A model generated the notes under the pieces. It was not told where the DNA came from and made no database searches. It saw only the letters and a list, made by a program, of their open reading frames with translations. This document shows, one piece after another, positions 55,716 to 62,990 of a stretch of DNA of 63,293 nucleotides. Each line of letters starts with the position of its first letter. The first letter of the stretch is position 1. The DNA is from an uncultured Prevotellaceae bacterium. GTDB lineage: Bacteria > Bacteroidota > Bacteroidia > Bacteroidales > Bacteroidaceae. The stretch is taken from contig CACYXD010000019.1 in NCBI GenBank assembly GCA_902778255.1, forward strand, positions 1-63,293, read 5' to 3'. The translations under genes and the position numbers were made by a program.

Positions 55716-56207
55716 ATGAATAGAGTTACTATGAAAGAAGAACAATATAAGTTACTGGTCAGCCAGATAACATCACTCATTGAAGGCGAGAAAGACATGA
55801 TAGCTGTTATGAGCAATGTGGCAGCAGCCATTCATCAGACGATGGGATTCTGGTGGACGGGGTTCTATCGTGTGGTTGGCGACGAGTTGGTGCTTGGTCC
55901 ATTCCAAGGCCCTGTTGCTTGTATGCACATTCCCTACGGCAAGGGCGTGTGTGGTACTGCCTGGCAAAGAGCAGAGACCATCATTGTACCAGATGTTGAG
56001 CAGTTCCCTGGCCATATAGCCTGTAGCAGTGAGTCGAAGTCAGAGATCGTCGTGCCTGTTTTTGACAATGATGGCAAGGTATTAGCTGTACTTGATATTG
56101 ACAGCGAACACCTCGCCACATTCGATGACATAGACAGCAAGCATCTGGAGGTCATCTGTCATCTGATTGGTCACATCATCAGGAACGCCTGCGTAAAGAA
56201 CCTGTAG
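55716..56207 (+). CDS. msrC: free methionine-(R)-sulfoxide reductase (GAF domain)
   Basis: Reduces free Met-R-sulfoxide using Cys thiols in a GAF fold; 163 residues. FWWTGFYRVVGDELVLGPFQ, then the three redox Cys positions in VACMHIPYGKGVCGTAW and FPGHIACSSESKSEIVVPVF, and VLAVLDIDSEHLATFDDID. The ATG at 55716 or 55731 both fit. Its last 37 nt overlap the 3' end of the convergent Bro-N gene. Confidence 0.93.
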   Translation: MNRVTMKEEQYKLLVSQITSLIEGEKDMIAVMSNVAAAIHQTMGFWWTGFYRVVGDELVLGPFQGPVACMHIPYGKGVCGTAWQRAETIIVPDVEQFPGHIACSSESKSEIVVPVFDNDGKVLAVLDIDSEHLATFDDIDSKHLEVICHLIGHIIRNACVKNL

Positions 56208-56785
56208 TTCAGCGTCTGCCCATTCTCCACGTAGGCCATCGCCCACGCCAGCTTGCAGATATTGTCTTTGACGTTCGGCAGTACCTTGTCTGTACGATGA
56301 ATCCTTGCCTTGGTGCATACGGTGCGGATGTATGCCTCGGTATCGTTTTCCTCAGCAGGCTCGTTCAGCAGGCGCAGAGTGCAACCAACGATTTCATCGG
56401 CTCGCTCCAGAATTTCCTTACCGCTAAGTTCACGACCATCAAAATCGCGAGTGGGAATGTAGCCGCCCGTCTTGCGAATCTGTGGCAAAACCTCGGCCGT
56501 CACCCATCGCTTGAACGCCTTAGCCTGTGGCAGCTTGGAAGAGAGAATCAGCGAGTAAAGACCGCTTTCGTTGATGACCGTAAATTTCTGTACTCCACCA
56601 AGGGTGTCGCATTTCGCGACTCCCTTATCCTCGGAGTCAACATGTTTGTTTAGGGCATCACGGACATTGCTATATCCCAGCGCCGTAGCCACATCTTTGC
56701 CCACGAACATAATTTGATTATTTACTTGGCAAGTACGAATCTCGCCGAAAGTTTCACTTGTAAATATTTGAATATCTGTTTTCAT
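56171..56785 (-). CDS. Bro-N domain protein (phage antirepressor-like)
   Basis: 204 residues. The N-terminal Bro-N domain (IQIFTSETFGEIRTCQVNNQ, FVGKDVATALGYSNVRDAL, FKRWVTAEVLPQIRKTGGYI) is typical of phage and mobile-element antirepressors. The C-terminal ~90 residues lack a recognisable KilA-C/ANT domain and run into the msrC 3' end, so the gene may be truncated or have gained its tail by recombination. The ATG at 56785 is used; an upstream extension has no family match. The only phage-like gene in the window. Confidence 0.85.
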   Translation of the reverse strand: MKTDIQIFTSETFGEIRTCQVNNQIMFVGKDVATALGYSNVRDALNKHVDSEDKGVAKCDTLGGVQKFTVINESGLYSLILSSKLPQAKAFKRWVTAEVLPQIRKTGGYIPTRDFDGRELSGKEILERADEIVGCTLRLLNEPAEENDTEAYIRTVCTKARIHRTDKVLPNVKDNICKLAWAMAYVENGQTLNYRFFTQAFLMM

Positions 56786-57029
56786 TGTCTTTGAGTTTTT
56801 AGCGAGAGAAGCTTGAGAAAGGGCCCTACACCTTGCGGTGCTCAATTGATTCCCTCACTTCAACTCAAAATTGTTTTACTTGTTTACTTTTACGATGTCA
56901 GTTGCCAGATTCAGGAAAAGACACATACAATTGCTTTCTTCATAATCGTATTTTTTTAGTAGTTATTGTTCGTTTTCACAAAACATATTAAATCTGGGCG
57001 GCAAGATAGTGATTTTTATCGATTTTTCG

Positions 57030-57037
57030 TACCTTTG
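57030..57037 (+). promoter_or_regulatory. -7 promoter element of the TauE/SafE gene
   Basis: TACCTTTG, 26 nt before the TTG start. It is followed by the same TTTGCAGCGATTATTA stretch as the msrC promoter. Confidence 0.7.
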
Positions 57038-57063
57038 CAGCGATTATTAGGACAGTTTAGGAT

Positions 57064-57792
57064 TTGAGTAGCATAGTTCTTTCCATATTCCTGCTGAGCA
57101 TCGGCGCGAGTTTTATTCAGCGCACTACGGGTTTCGGCTTTGGCATCTTCATTATGACGATGCTGCCGCTCATCATGCCAAGCTATGGCGAGGCTACAAC
57201 ACTCTCAGGACTGCTGGCTATCACCACTTCTGCAGCTATCGTATGGCGGTTGCGGGGTTACATTACATGGCAGCGACTTTGGCCGATTCTGCTGACGTTC
57301 ATCATCGTCTCTTCCATCGCCATCTTCGCTCTGACACGTATCGAAGACCATATTCTTCGTCGCATCCTTGGAGTAGCACTTATCCTAATTAGCATATACT
57401 TTATGTTTTTCAGCCAGCGCATAAAACTGCCAACGACGAAAAAAGTGCAGGTAGGTGCAGGAACATTGAGTGGACTGATGGGTGGCTTCTTCGGTATGCA
57501 AGGCCCGCCTGCCGTGCTTTACTTCATCCAGAGTGAGCCGACGAAGGAGCATTATATGGCGATGGCGCAAACCTACTTTCTGATTGGCAATGTGATGATG
57601 ACGGGCGTGAGAGCTTACAATGGCTTCTTCACTGAGACTGTCGCTGTTGATTATCTCTATGGCCTTGGCGGCGTTATTATCGGCACGATGCTGGGTGCCT
57701 ACGTCTTCAAACATATACCCAACCGCATTTTCCGCTACATCGTCTATGCCTATATCTGCATTAGCGGTGTAATCATACTAATGACAAATTAG
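57064..57792 (+). CDS. TauE/SafE-family membrane transporter
   Basis: A 242-residue protein with about eight helices. GASFIQRTTGFGFGIFIMTM, then LSGLLAITTSAAIVWRLRGY and GGFFGMQGPPAVLYFIQSEP show the two half-repeats of the TauE/SafE (DUF81) family. Members export sulfite, sulfoacetate or other organic anions. The start is TTG at 57064. The end overlaps the convergent MBL-fold gene by 20 nt. Confidence 0.88.
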   Translation: MSSIVLSIFLLSIGASFIQRTTGFGFGIFIMTMLPLIMPSYGEATTLSGLLAITTSAAIVWRLRGYITWQRLWPILLTFIIVSSIAIFALTRIEDHILRRILGVALILISIYFMFFSQRIKLPTTKKVQVGAGTLSGLMGGFFGMQGPPAVLYFIQSEPTKEHYMAMAQTYFLIGNVMMTGVRAYNGFFTETVAVDYLYGLGGVIIGTMLGAYVFKHIPNRIFRYIVYAYICISGVIILMTN

Positions 57793-58603
57793 TATCTCCA
57801 CATCTGAAAGGCTGCAGATGTTCACCTATCACATTCTTCATCACCTCAAACACATTGTCACCTGTGCAATGGCTGGTATAGAACAGCGTTTTAGGATATT
57901 TTGTTTTCAGTCTTTGAGCCAATGCTTTTATTTCTTCTTCAGACTCTTGTCCATCAAGTAAGTGGAAACCACCTACAACGGAATGAACAGGACAAGGACA
58001 TGCCGCCAGAAAATTCTCCAGACCGCTATGAGCACAACCCGTGAATAGCAGGCCATCCACATACATAGCCAGTTCGTGACGGAAGTCATCGTGGATATAA
58101 TCTCCATTAGTGTCCTGAACATAGAGATTCTGATTCCCCTTGGGCATAGGATTAGTCTGTGGGATATGGGCAATTACATGAATACCTTCCATTATCTCGC
58201 AGGTCAGGTCTGTCAAGACGAGTCTGTCTTCACCTATCTCAGGCCACTCTGTAGTAATGCTATGCAGATTGCCTCGTTTTGAAAAGAACTTTCCGCTCAT
58301 AGCATCAGGTGATACAATGACCTGAGCCTGTCTATTATGCTCCAAGAAGTATCGTAAGCCTCCTGCATGATCACTATGTCCGTGAGAAATGAAAACATAA
58401 TCCACATTACTAAGATTTACACCCAGCAACTCTGCATTTTGGATAAACACATCACTTGCTCCAGTATCAAGCAAAATCTTGTGCCGTTCTGTTTCCAACA
58501 GGATAGAAAGCCCATGCTCTGTAGAAAGTCGGCTGTCATTCTTGCCTTGCAAACGACCAGAGGTCGAGCGGCTCCGATTATCTGATAATACAGTCCACTT
58601 CAT
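57773..58603 (-). CDS. MBL-fold metallohydrolase
   Basis: 276 residues. Metal motifs are HKILLDTGASDVF, VFISHGHSDHAGGL (HxHxDH) and LLFTGCAHSGLENFL, and the end has LFYTSHCTGDN. This pattern matches the branch annotated as 7,8-dihydropterin-6-methyl-aminobenzene-phosphate synthase-like. The actual substrate is unknown. Lies 2 nt after the LUD gene, same operon. Confidence 0.9.
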   Translation of the reverse strand: MKWTVLSDNRSRSTSGRLQGKNDSRLSTEHGLSILLETERHKILLDTGASDVFIQNAELLGVNLSNVDYVFISHGHSDHAGGLRYFLEHNRQAQVIVSPDAMSGKFFSKRGNLHSITTEWPEIGEDRLVLTDLTCEIMEGIHVIAHIPQTNPMPKGNQNLYVQDTNGDYIHDDFRHELAMYVDGLLFTGCAHSGLENFLAACPCPVHSVVGGFHLLDGQESEEEIKALAQRLKTKYPKTLFYTSHCTGDNVFEVMKNVIGEHLQPFRCGDTNLSLV

Positions 58604-58605
58604 GT

Positions 58606-59271
58606 TTAATATCCAAGGTTCTCCCCTACAAGCACTACGACGTGACGGCCTTTAGGTGAATTTCTGAGGAAGTGAATGTAGTTGCAGATGGATTCAGGGG
58701 AATTGCAGTTATGACATACACCATCAACTTGACAAGGGGGCTTGATGTCAAATCTGGCTGCATTGATGGGGGATGCTGTCCCTCTCGCCCTTGAAAGAGC
58801 CGCTTCTACAGTCTGGGCTACTTTGTTCATGCCAATCACAAAGATAACCTTTTTCGGTCCCCATGTGATAGCAGCCACCCGGTTTCCGTTTCCGTCGATG
58901 TTCACGATAACGCCGTCCTCAGAGATAGCATTGGCACTGGTCAGGTAAATATCTGTCGAGAACGCCCTGAGATACATGGCCTGTTTTTCTTCTGGGGTCT
59001 CTGCCAGGTCGCGGTCAAGCACTTCCAGCGTACCACGCTTCCTGAGATAATCGGGAATGCCAAGGTCTCTTACGGTCATCGTGCCGCCCCATGTCACACT
59101 GTTCCCGTCCGCAATGAGTTCAGAGACTTTTTTTACTGCCGCTTCACCTGTAGCACAATAGAAGCCCTCGATGTGGCGGCGTTGCAGGTTCTTGATAAGT
59201 GTCTTTGCCAGACGCTCGTTTCTTTCTTCTTCGACATGCGAAGCTACTTTGTTGGTTACTTGTGGTGCCAT
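58606..59271 (-). CDS. LUD-domain protein (LutC/YkgG-like)
   Basis: 221 residues. ADGNSVTWGGTMTVRDLGIP, FSTDIYLTSANAISEDGVIV, NGNRVAAITWGPKKVIFVIG and QVDGVCHNCNSPESICNYIH are typical of stand-alone LUD (DUF162) proteins. Relatives take part in lactate oxidation complexes with Fe-S partners (LutAB); none is encoded here. The C-terminal Cys cluster could bind metal. The ATG at 59271 is chosen because the upstream ATG lies before the -7 element. Confidence 0.88.
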   Translation of the reverse strand: MAPQVTNKVASHVEEERNERLAKTLIKNLQRRHIEGFYCATGEAAVKKVSELIADGNSVTWGGTMTVRDLGIPDYLRKRGTLEVLDRDLAETPEEKQAMYLRAFSTDIYLTSANAISEDGVIVNIDGNGNRVAAITWGPKKVIFVIGMNKVAQTVEAALSRARGTASPINAARFDIKPPCQVDGVCHNCNSPESICNYIHFLRNSPKGRHVVVLVGENLGY

Positions 59272-59297
59272 ATTCAAAATCTTATTAAAACCAACGG

Positions 59298-59305
59298 CAA
59301 AAATA
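59298..59305 (-). promoter_or_regulatory. -7 promoter element of the LUD-MBL operon
   Basis: CAAAAATA on the plus strand is TATTTTTG on the minus strand, 26 nt before the LUD start. Confidence 0.6.
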
Positions 59306-59327
59306 CTCATTTCTCATAGATAATTCG

Positions 59328-59335
59328 TAATTTTG
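59328..59335 (+). promoter_or_regulatory. -7 promoter element of the HU-HIG gene
   Basis: TAATTTTG, 35 nt before the ATG at 59371. The following CAGCCGATATTA resembles the start regions of the msrC and TauE transcripts. Confidence 0.65.
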
Positions 59336-59370
59336 CAGCCGATATTACGAAACTTTATGAATTCTGTACT

Positions 59371-59994
59371 ATGGCACGCAAGGAAGACGGTATGCAGTTT
59401 GAGGTATACCCCACACCTCTGAAGGACAAAAAGGGTAACAACTATGTGTGCGTGAAGCCACGCACATTCAATCACCGCACGATGGAGGACATTGACGACT
59501 ACTGTTCCCGCCACTTCGCCATGCGCCCCGGCGAGATGACGCGGGCGTTCAACGCGTTCCGCCTGATGTCGAAGATATGGCTGGCCTGGGGCGACCGTCT
59601 GGAGACACCTATCGGCACGTTCTCGCCGCGCCTCGGCCTGAAGAGCGAGAAAACCACCGCCGACCGCGTGCGCAACGACGATGTCTATCTGAAGGGCATC
59701 GGCTTCGAGCCTTCGAAAGAGTATGTGGACGAGGTGGACGGGATGACCAACGGCTACCGCCACACACCATTCCCCTCGTCGCTGCCCTTAGCCGGTGAAG
59801 AGGAGCATCTGCTCAACGCCCTGCGTCTGTCCATTGACGGGCAAGGCGGCTACACCACGGTGAGCACGTTCAAGATGTTTAGCCACCTGTCGGACTATGC
59901 AGCCCGCCAGGTGCTCGACCGCTGGTGCGAGGAGCCGCGCCCCAGGCTCATGCGCTCGAAGATTGGCCGCACGTATGTCTACACAGAGATTTAG
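59371..59994 (+). CDS. HU-HIG family DNA-binding protein
   Basis: 207 residues, an HU/IHF-related protein of the Bacteroidetes HU-HIG family. Features include FEVYPTPLKDKKGNNYVCVK, YCSRHFAMRPGEMTRAFNAF, WGDRLETPIGTFSPRLGLKS and VYLKGIGFEPSKEY. The C-terminal 70 residues (TTVSTFKMFSHLSDYAARQV) form an added winged-helix-like part. The family is thought to bend or bind DNA. Two 22-bp repeat arrays lie immediately downstream; the palindromic units there are possible binding sites. Confidence 0.88.
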   Translation: MARKEDGMQFEVYPTPLKDKKGNNYVCVKPRTFNHRTMEDIDDYCSRHFAMRPGEMTRAFNAFRLMSKIWLAWGDRLETPIGTFSPRLGLKSEKTTADRVRNDDVYLKGIGFEPSKEYVDEVDGMTNGYRHTPFPSSLPLAGEEEHLLNALRLSIDGQGGYTTVSTFKMFSHLSDYAARQVLDRWCEEPRPRLMRSKIGRTYVYTEI

Positions 59995-60020
59995 CCATCC
60001 AAGAAAAATCCTTACGCCAT

Positions 60021-60108
60021 CTTTTGACAGCTGACAAAGACACATCTGACAGCTGACAAAGAATCTTTTGACAGCTGTCAAAGATACGTTTGACAGCTGA
60101 GGCGGGTA
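60021..60108. repeat. 22-bp tandem array B, four units
   Basis: Units begin at 60021, 60043, 60065 and 60087 and share TTTGACAGCTGACAAAGA. Unit 3 contains the perfect 16-bp palindrome TTTGACAGCTGTCAAA; the others deviate at one or more positions. A degenerate fifth unit may follow (60109-60126). Starts 27 nt after the HU-HIG stop. Confidence 0.88.
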
Positions 60109-60126
60109 TAGTTTGTCCAGACATCT

Positions 60127-60236
60127 GTACCACAGAGATAGGAGCTTTGTACCACGGAAGTCGGAGCTTTGTACCACAGAGAGCCGTCCTCCGTAGCACG
60201 AAGCCCGGTTCTCCGTGTCACGGGGATTCTGACTGC
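60127..60236. repeat. 22-bp tandem array C, five units
   Basis: Units begin at 60127, 60149, 60171, 60193 and 60215, each starting GTACCAC or a variant (GTAGCAC, GTGTCAC). The consensus is about GTACCACAGAAGTCGGAGCTTT. Across unit borders the near palindrome CTTTGT-ACC-ACAGAG recurs, and the last border has CCGTG-T-CACGG. The sequence is unrelated to arrays A and B but has the same period. Confidence 0.85.
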
Positions 60237-60240
60237 TAAT

Positions 60241-61071
60241 TTACACAAAACTGCCGTTGTTCAAGCCCGCGCAGTCTAAAATATGCTAAATTAGCAGAAA
60301 ATTTAGAACTTTTTTATATAAATAGGTGGTCGTTATAATTATTTTGTGTATTCGCGCAAGCGAAATCGGGGAGAAATCCGGTTTCATTGATGCATTAGCT
60401 TATTATTTCGCACTTAACCGAAGAAGTCTGGAAAACTCATTTTGGAATAGTTCGATTTAAGAAGCAGAGGGAAAGAGTACCTCAAACCGCTTATTTTTCA
60501 TAGTTGCTACAAGGTACTACAAAATTCATTCTGCTACATATTAATTAGCTTAGAATCCCCTGTACATCGTCATTCTGGCGATTGTAGCATGTAGCAGGAA
60601 GGTATATCACCACTTTTTTCTTTTTCCCCACATATAGGGTTCATTTCATTGTTTGGCTACATTCTCTATGGCGGTTATGTTGCCCTCGCAAATATTTGTA
60701 TAGGTCCTGACATCAATATTCTTACAGGTAACTTACTTTTTTCTCCACATTTCCTATCCGGCTTTTGCCTTTCTGAAGTCCTGCATAACGAATTTACCTG
60801 TTTAACGTAATGCCCTCTTGCTGGTGTTCCAGACTTTTCCCGCTGCAAAGTTAAGGCGGGCGTACGCTGCAAGTACTGGTCACAGGCTCCCGATGTCTGC
60901 AGAAAATTCACAGAAGGCCTTCCTGATTTCCTTGAAATAAGGTATTCCATGAATTTTCCTGGTCATTCCTTGCATTCCTGTACTTCTTCCCGCTCACTTT
61001 CTAAGGCATCGTAAAAAGCCCTACACACTCAAGGGCATCACTAGAAGTTAAACATTTAAATTCATAAAGTT
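60241..61071. other. 830-bp gap without convincing genes
   Basis: No plausible coding frame. Visible elements are: the hairpin TTCGC-GCAA-GCGAA near 60351; an inverted repeat CTGCTACAT (60531-60539) and ATGTAGCAG (60589-60597), with further GCTAC words around it; and a minus-strand -7 match TAACTTTG (60846-60853) with no gene behind it. The AT-rich part near 60290 contains ATTAGCAGAAA, similar to a stretch near 255. Confidence 0.5.
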
Positions 61072-61686
61072 ATGCAGAACAATATTTCATCAAAGTTTCA
61101 AAGCCTCGCTAAGGAGGAGAAAAATTATCTCGGTAAGCTCGCTTTCCAGAAGATGTCAGTTGAATATTATATGAATGATTGCAAGGATGGTCATCCCGCC
61201 GTGTACGTAGGTACATACGCCAAGTACAATGATGGTAGCCTCTTTGGTATGTGGGTTGATTTGGTAAAGTGTGGCGATTATGACACATTCATGGAAGTTT
61301 GCCACAATCTACATGCTGATGAAGAGGATCCTGAGCTGATGTATCAGGATTATGAATGTTTCCCCAGTGCCTGGTACTCTGAAAGCGGTATCGATGAGGA
61401 TACATTTGATAAAATCATGGAATATGCCGATATGGATGAGGATGATAGGGATGCCTACGAAGAGTTTGTTGATAGCTTCGGCAATGATAGCTTTGACAGC
61501 TTCAAGGAGCGCTACATGGGTAAGTGGGATTCAGAAAAGGATTTCGCTGAGCACATCGTTGATGAGTGCTACAATCTCGATGACATGATGGGGCATCTTG
61601 CATCATACTTCGATTACGATGCATATGCGAGGGATCTCTTCATAGATGATTTCTATTTCACAGATGGTTATGTGTTCAGAAGATAA
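61072..61686 (+). CDS. ardA: antirestriction protein ArdA
   Basis: 204 residues, very acidic, a DNA mimic that blocks type I restriction enzymes. PAVYVGTYAKYNDGSLFGMW, then LVKCGDYDTFMEVCHNLHAD, and AYEEFVDSFGNDSFDSFKER are ArdA features; about one quarter of the residues are Asp or Glu. ArdA genes are normally carried by plasmids and conjugative elements, yet no transfer or replication gene is seen beside it. Long AT-rich gap upstream. Confidence 0.88.
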   Translation: MQNNISSKFQSLAKEEKNYLGKLAFQKMSVEYYMNDCKDGHPAVYVGTYAKYNDGSLFGMWVDLVKCGDYDTFMEVCHNLHADEEDPELMYQDYECFPSAWYSESGIDEDTFDKIMEYADMDEDDRDAYEEFVDSFGNDSFDSFKERYMGKWDSEKDFAEHIVDECYNLDDMMGHLASYFDYDAYARDLFIDDFYFTDGYVFRR

Positions 61687-61702
61687 TCTGGACACATAGC
61701 CT

Positions 61703-62212
61703 TCATGTATGAAGGGGAAATTCAATCCTTTGATAAGCCAGTCTTTCATCTCCTGACAACAAGTAGATGATGCCACAATAGGTGAAGCCGTGCTTCAGGA
61801 TGTTATGCTGCATAATCTTGTTGTCGCGGTGAGTGTCTATGCGGATGTTCGTATCATGAGAGAAGCAGAATTCCATGATGCTACTGAAGATGCCGTGAGC
61901 ATCTGGATAACTGGCAATGCGATGTACTACATGATAAGGTTGAACATCATCTATCCACTTGCCTTCATAGATTCTGGCATAAGTGGGTTCTGGGGATTGT
62001 AGGAAAGCAAAGTAGCCAACCACCTTGCCACCGTCCTCAATGACAAAGCCACCATTCTGTTCCATATCAGCCATTATGGCAGCCTCCGAGGGATAGCCAG
62101 CACCCCATTGGTGCATATTGCCGGACTGCCGCATAATCTTCTTCGCAGCATCCATGACTTGCATGATTTCAGCTATGTCCGACGGTTTGGCTTCTCTGAT
62201 GATCCTACCCAT
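61703..62212 (-). CDS. GNAT-family N-acetyltransferase
   Basis: 169 residues. IIREAKPSDIAEIMQVMDAA, GGFVIEDGGKVVGYFAFLQS and RIASYPDAHGIFSSIMEFCF, followed by IRIDTHRDNKIMQHNILKHG, are GNAT motifs. The usual Q/RxxGxG/A loop is reduced to PDAHGIFS. Acceptor unknown. Overlaps the YaaA gene by 8 nt. Confidence 0.9.
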   Translation of the reverse strand: MGRIIREAKPSDIAEIMQVMDAAKKIMRQSGNMHQWGAGYPSEAAIMADMEQNGGFVIEDGGKVVGYFAFLQSPEPTYARIYEGKWIDDVQPYHVVHRIASYPDAHGIFSSIMEFCFSHDTNIRIDTHRDNKIMQHNILKHGFTYCGIIYLLSGDERLAYQRIEFPLHT

Positions 62213-62981
62213 GTTCCCTATTGCTTAAAAAATGAGGAAAGTCGGGTTCTCCAAGTTTAGATTCGTAGGTAAATCCCTCGTAACTGAAGGCAAAGAGGTC
62301 TTGGGGTTTGTCGATACGATTCTCAATGATGAACCGTGTCATTGCACCCCGACATGTCTTAGCCCAAACAGCCTGAATCTTCAACTCGCTGCCTTTTCTG
62401 ACGTAGAACAAAGGCTGAACGATTCGCACTTCCTTACGGACTCGCTGCCAGTCAAACAAATGCTGGTATTCCTCTGTTGCAAGATGTATCAGCGTTCCCC
62501 CATCTGCTTTCACAGCATCAATCAGCACATCAGTCAAGCGGCTCTTCCAGAAACCAAACATGTTCTGTCCCTCTCCGTTTGGAAGTTCTACATTACCCTC
62601 CATCCTATATGGGAGAATAGCATCCAATGGGCGAAGCAGTCCATAGAGGAAAGAGGTAATCCATAGCTTTCTCTGTGAATAATTGAAGTCATCGACATTC
62701 AGAGTCTCAGCCTTCAGATGTTTGTATGCCTGGCCGTGATAGGCAAGAATAGCTGGCAGCTTCACGGCATCATCGAAGAAACGCATATACCGCAACCTGT
62801 TCTGAGCAGCAATTTGCTGGCTGCAGCCCAGCATTTCGGCTATCGTCTCAGCTGAATATTGAACCATGTCCCTCGCGAAACCCTCTGCCTCATTTTGGAA
62901 ACGAGGTGATGACAGGCTAATGTCGGAGGATGACTTTACCTTGTCATTCATTATCTTTGCGGAAGCGAGTATTATCTGCAT
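62205..62981 (-). CDS. yaaA: peroxide stress protein YaaA
   Basis: 258 residues of the YaaA/DUF328 family, which limits free iron and oxidative damage during peroxide stress. MQIILASAKIM, ILAYHGQAYKHLKAETL, LWITSFLYGLLRPLDAILPY, GGTLIHLATEEYQHLFDW and QAVWAKTCRGAMTRFIIENR are family-typical. It follows the partial C_GCAxxG_C_C gene by 9 nt, so the three genes form one minus-strand unit. Confidence 0.93.
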   Translation of the reverse strand: MQIILASAKIMNDKVKSSSDISLSSPRFQNEAEGFARDMVQYSAETIAEMLGCSQQIAAQNRLRYMRFFDDAVKLPAILAYHGQAYKHLKAETLNVDDFNYSQRKLWITSFLYGLLRPLDAILPYRMEGNVELPNGEGQNMFGFWKSRLTDVLIDAVKADGGTLIHLATEEYQHLFDWQRVRKEVRIVQPLFYVRKGSELKIQAVWAKTCRGAMTRFIIENRIDKPQDLFAFSYEGFTYESKLGEPDFPHFLSNREHG

Positions 62982-62990
62982 ATTTGACTT

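Noticed and set aside
59788-60199. Minus-strand frames across the 22-bp arrays
   Set aside because: The frames exist because the repeats lack stops; residues are repeat translations that change frame each unit, with no family match.
60021-60236. Possible CRISPR or plasmid origin in use
   Set aside because: No spacers, and no Rep gene beside it; an iteron origin remains only a hypothesis.
60675-60950. Minus-strand frame of 91 codons in the gap before ardA
   Set aside because: No start context, a -7-like box lies inside the frame, and composition is not coding-like.
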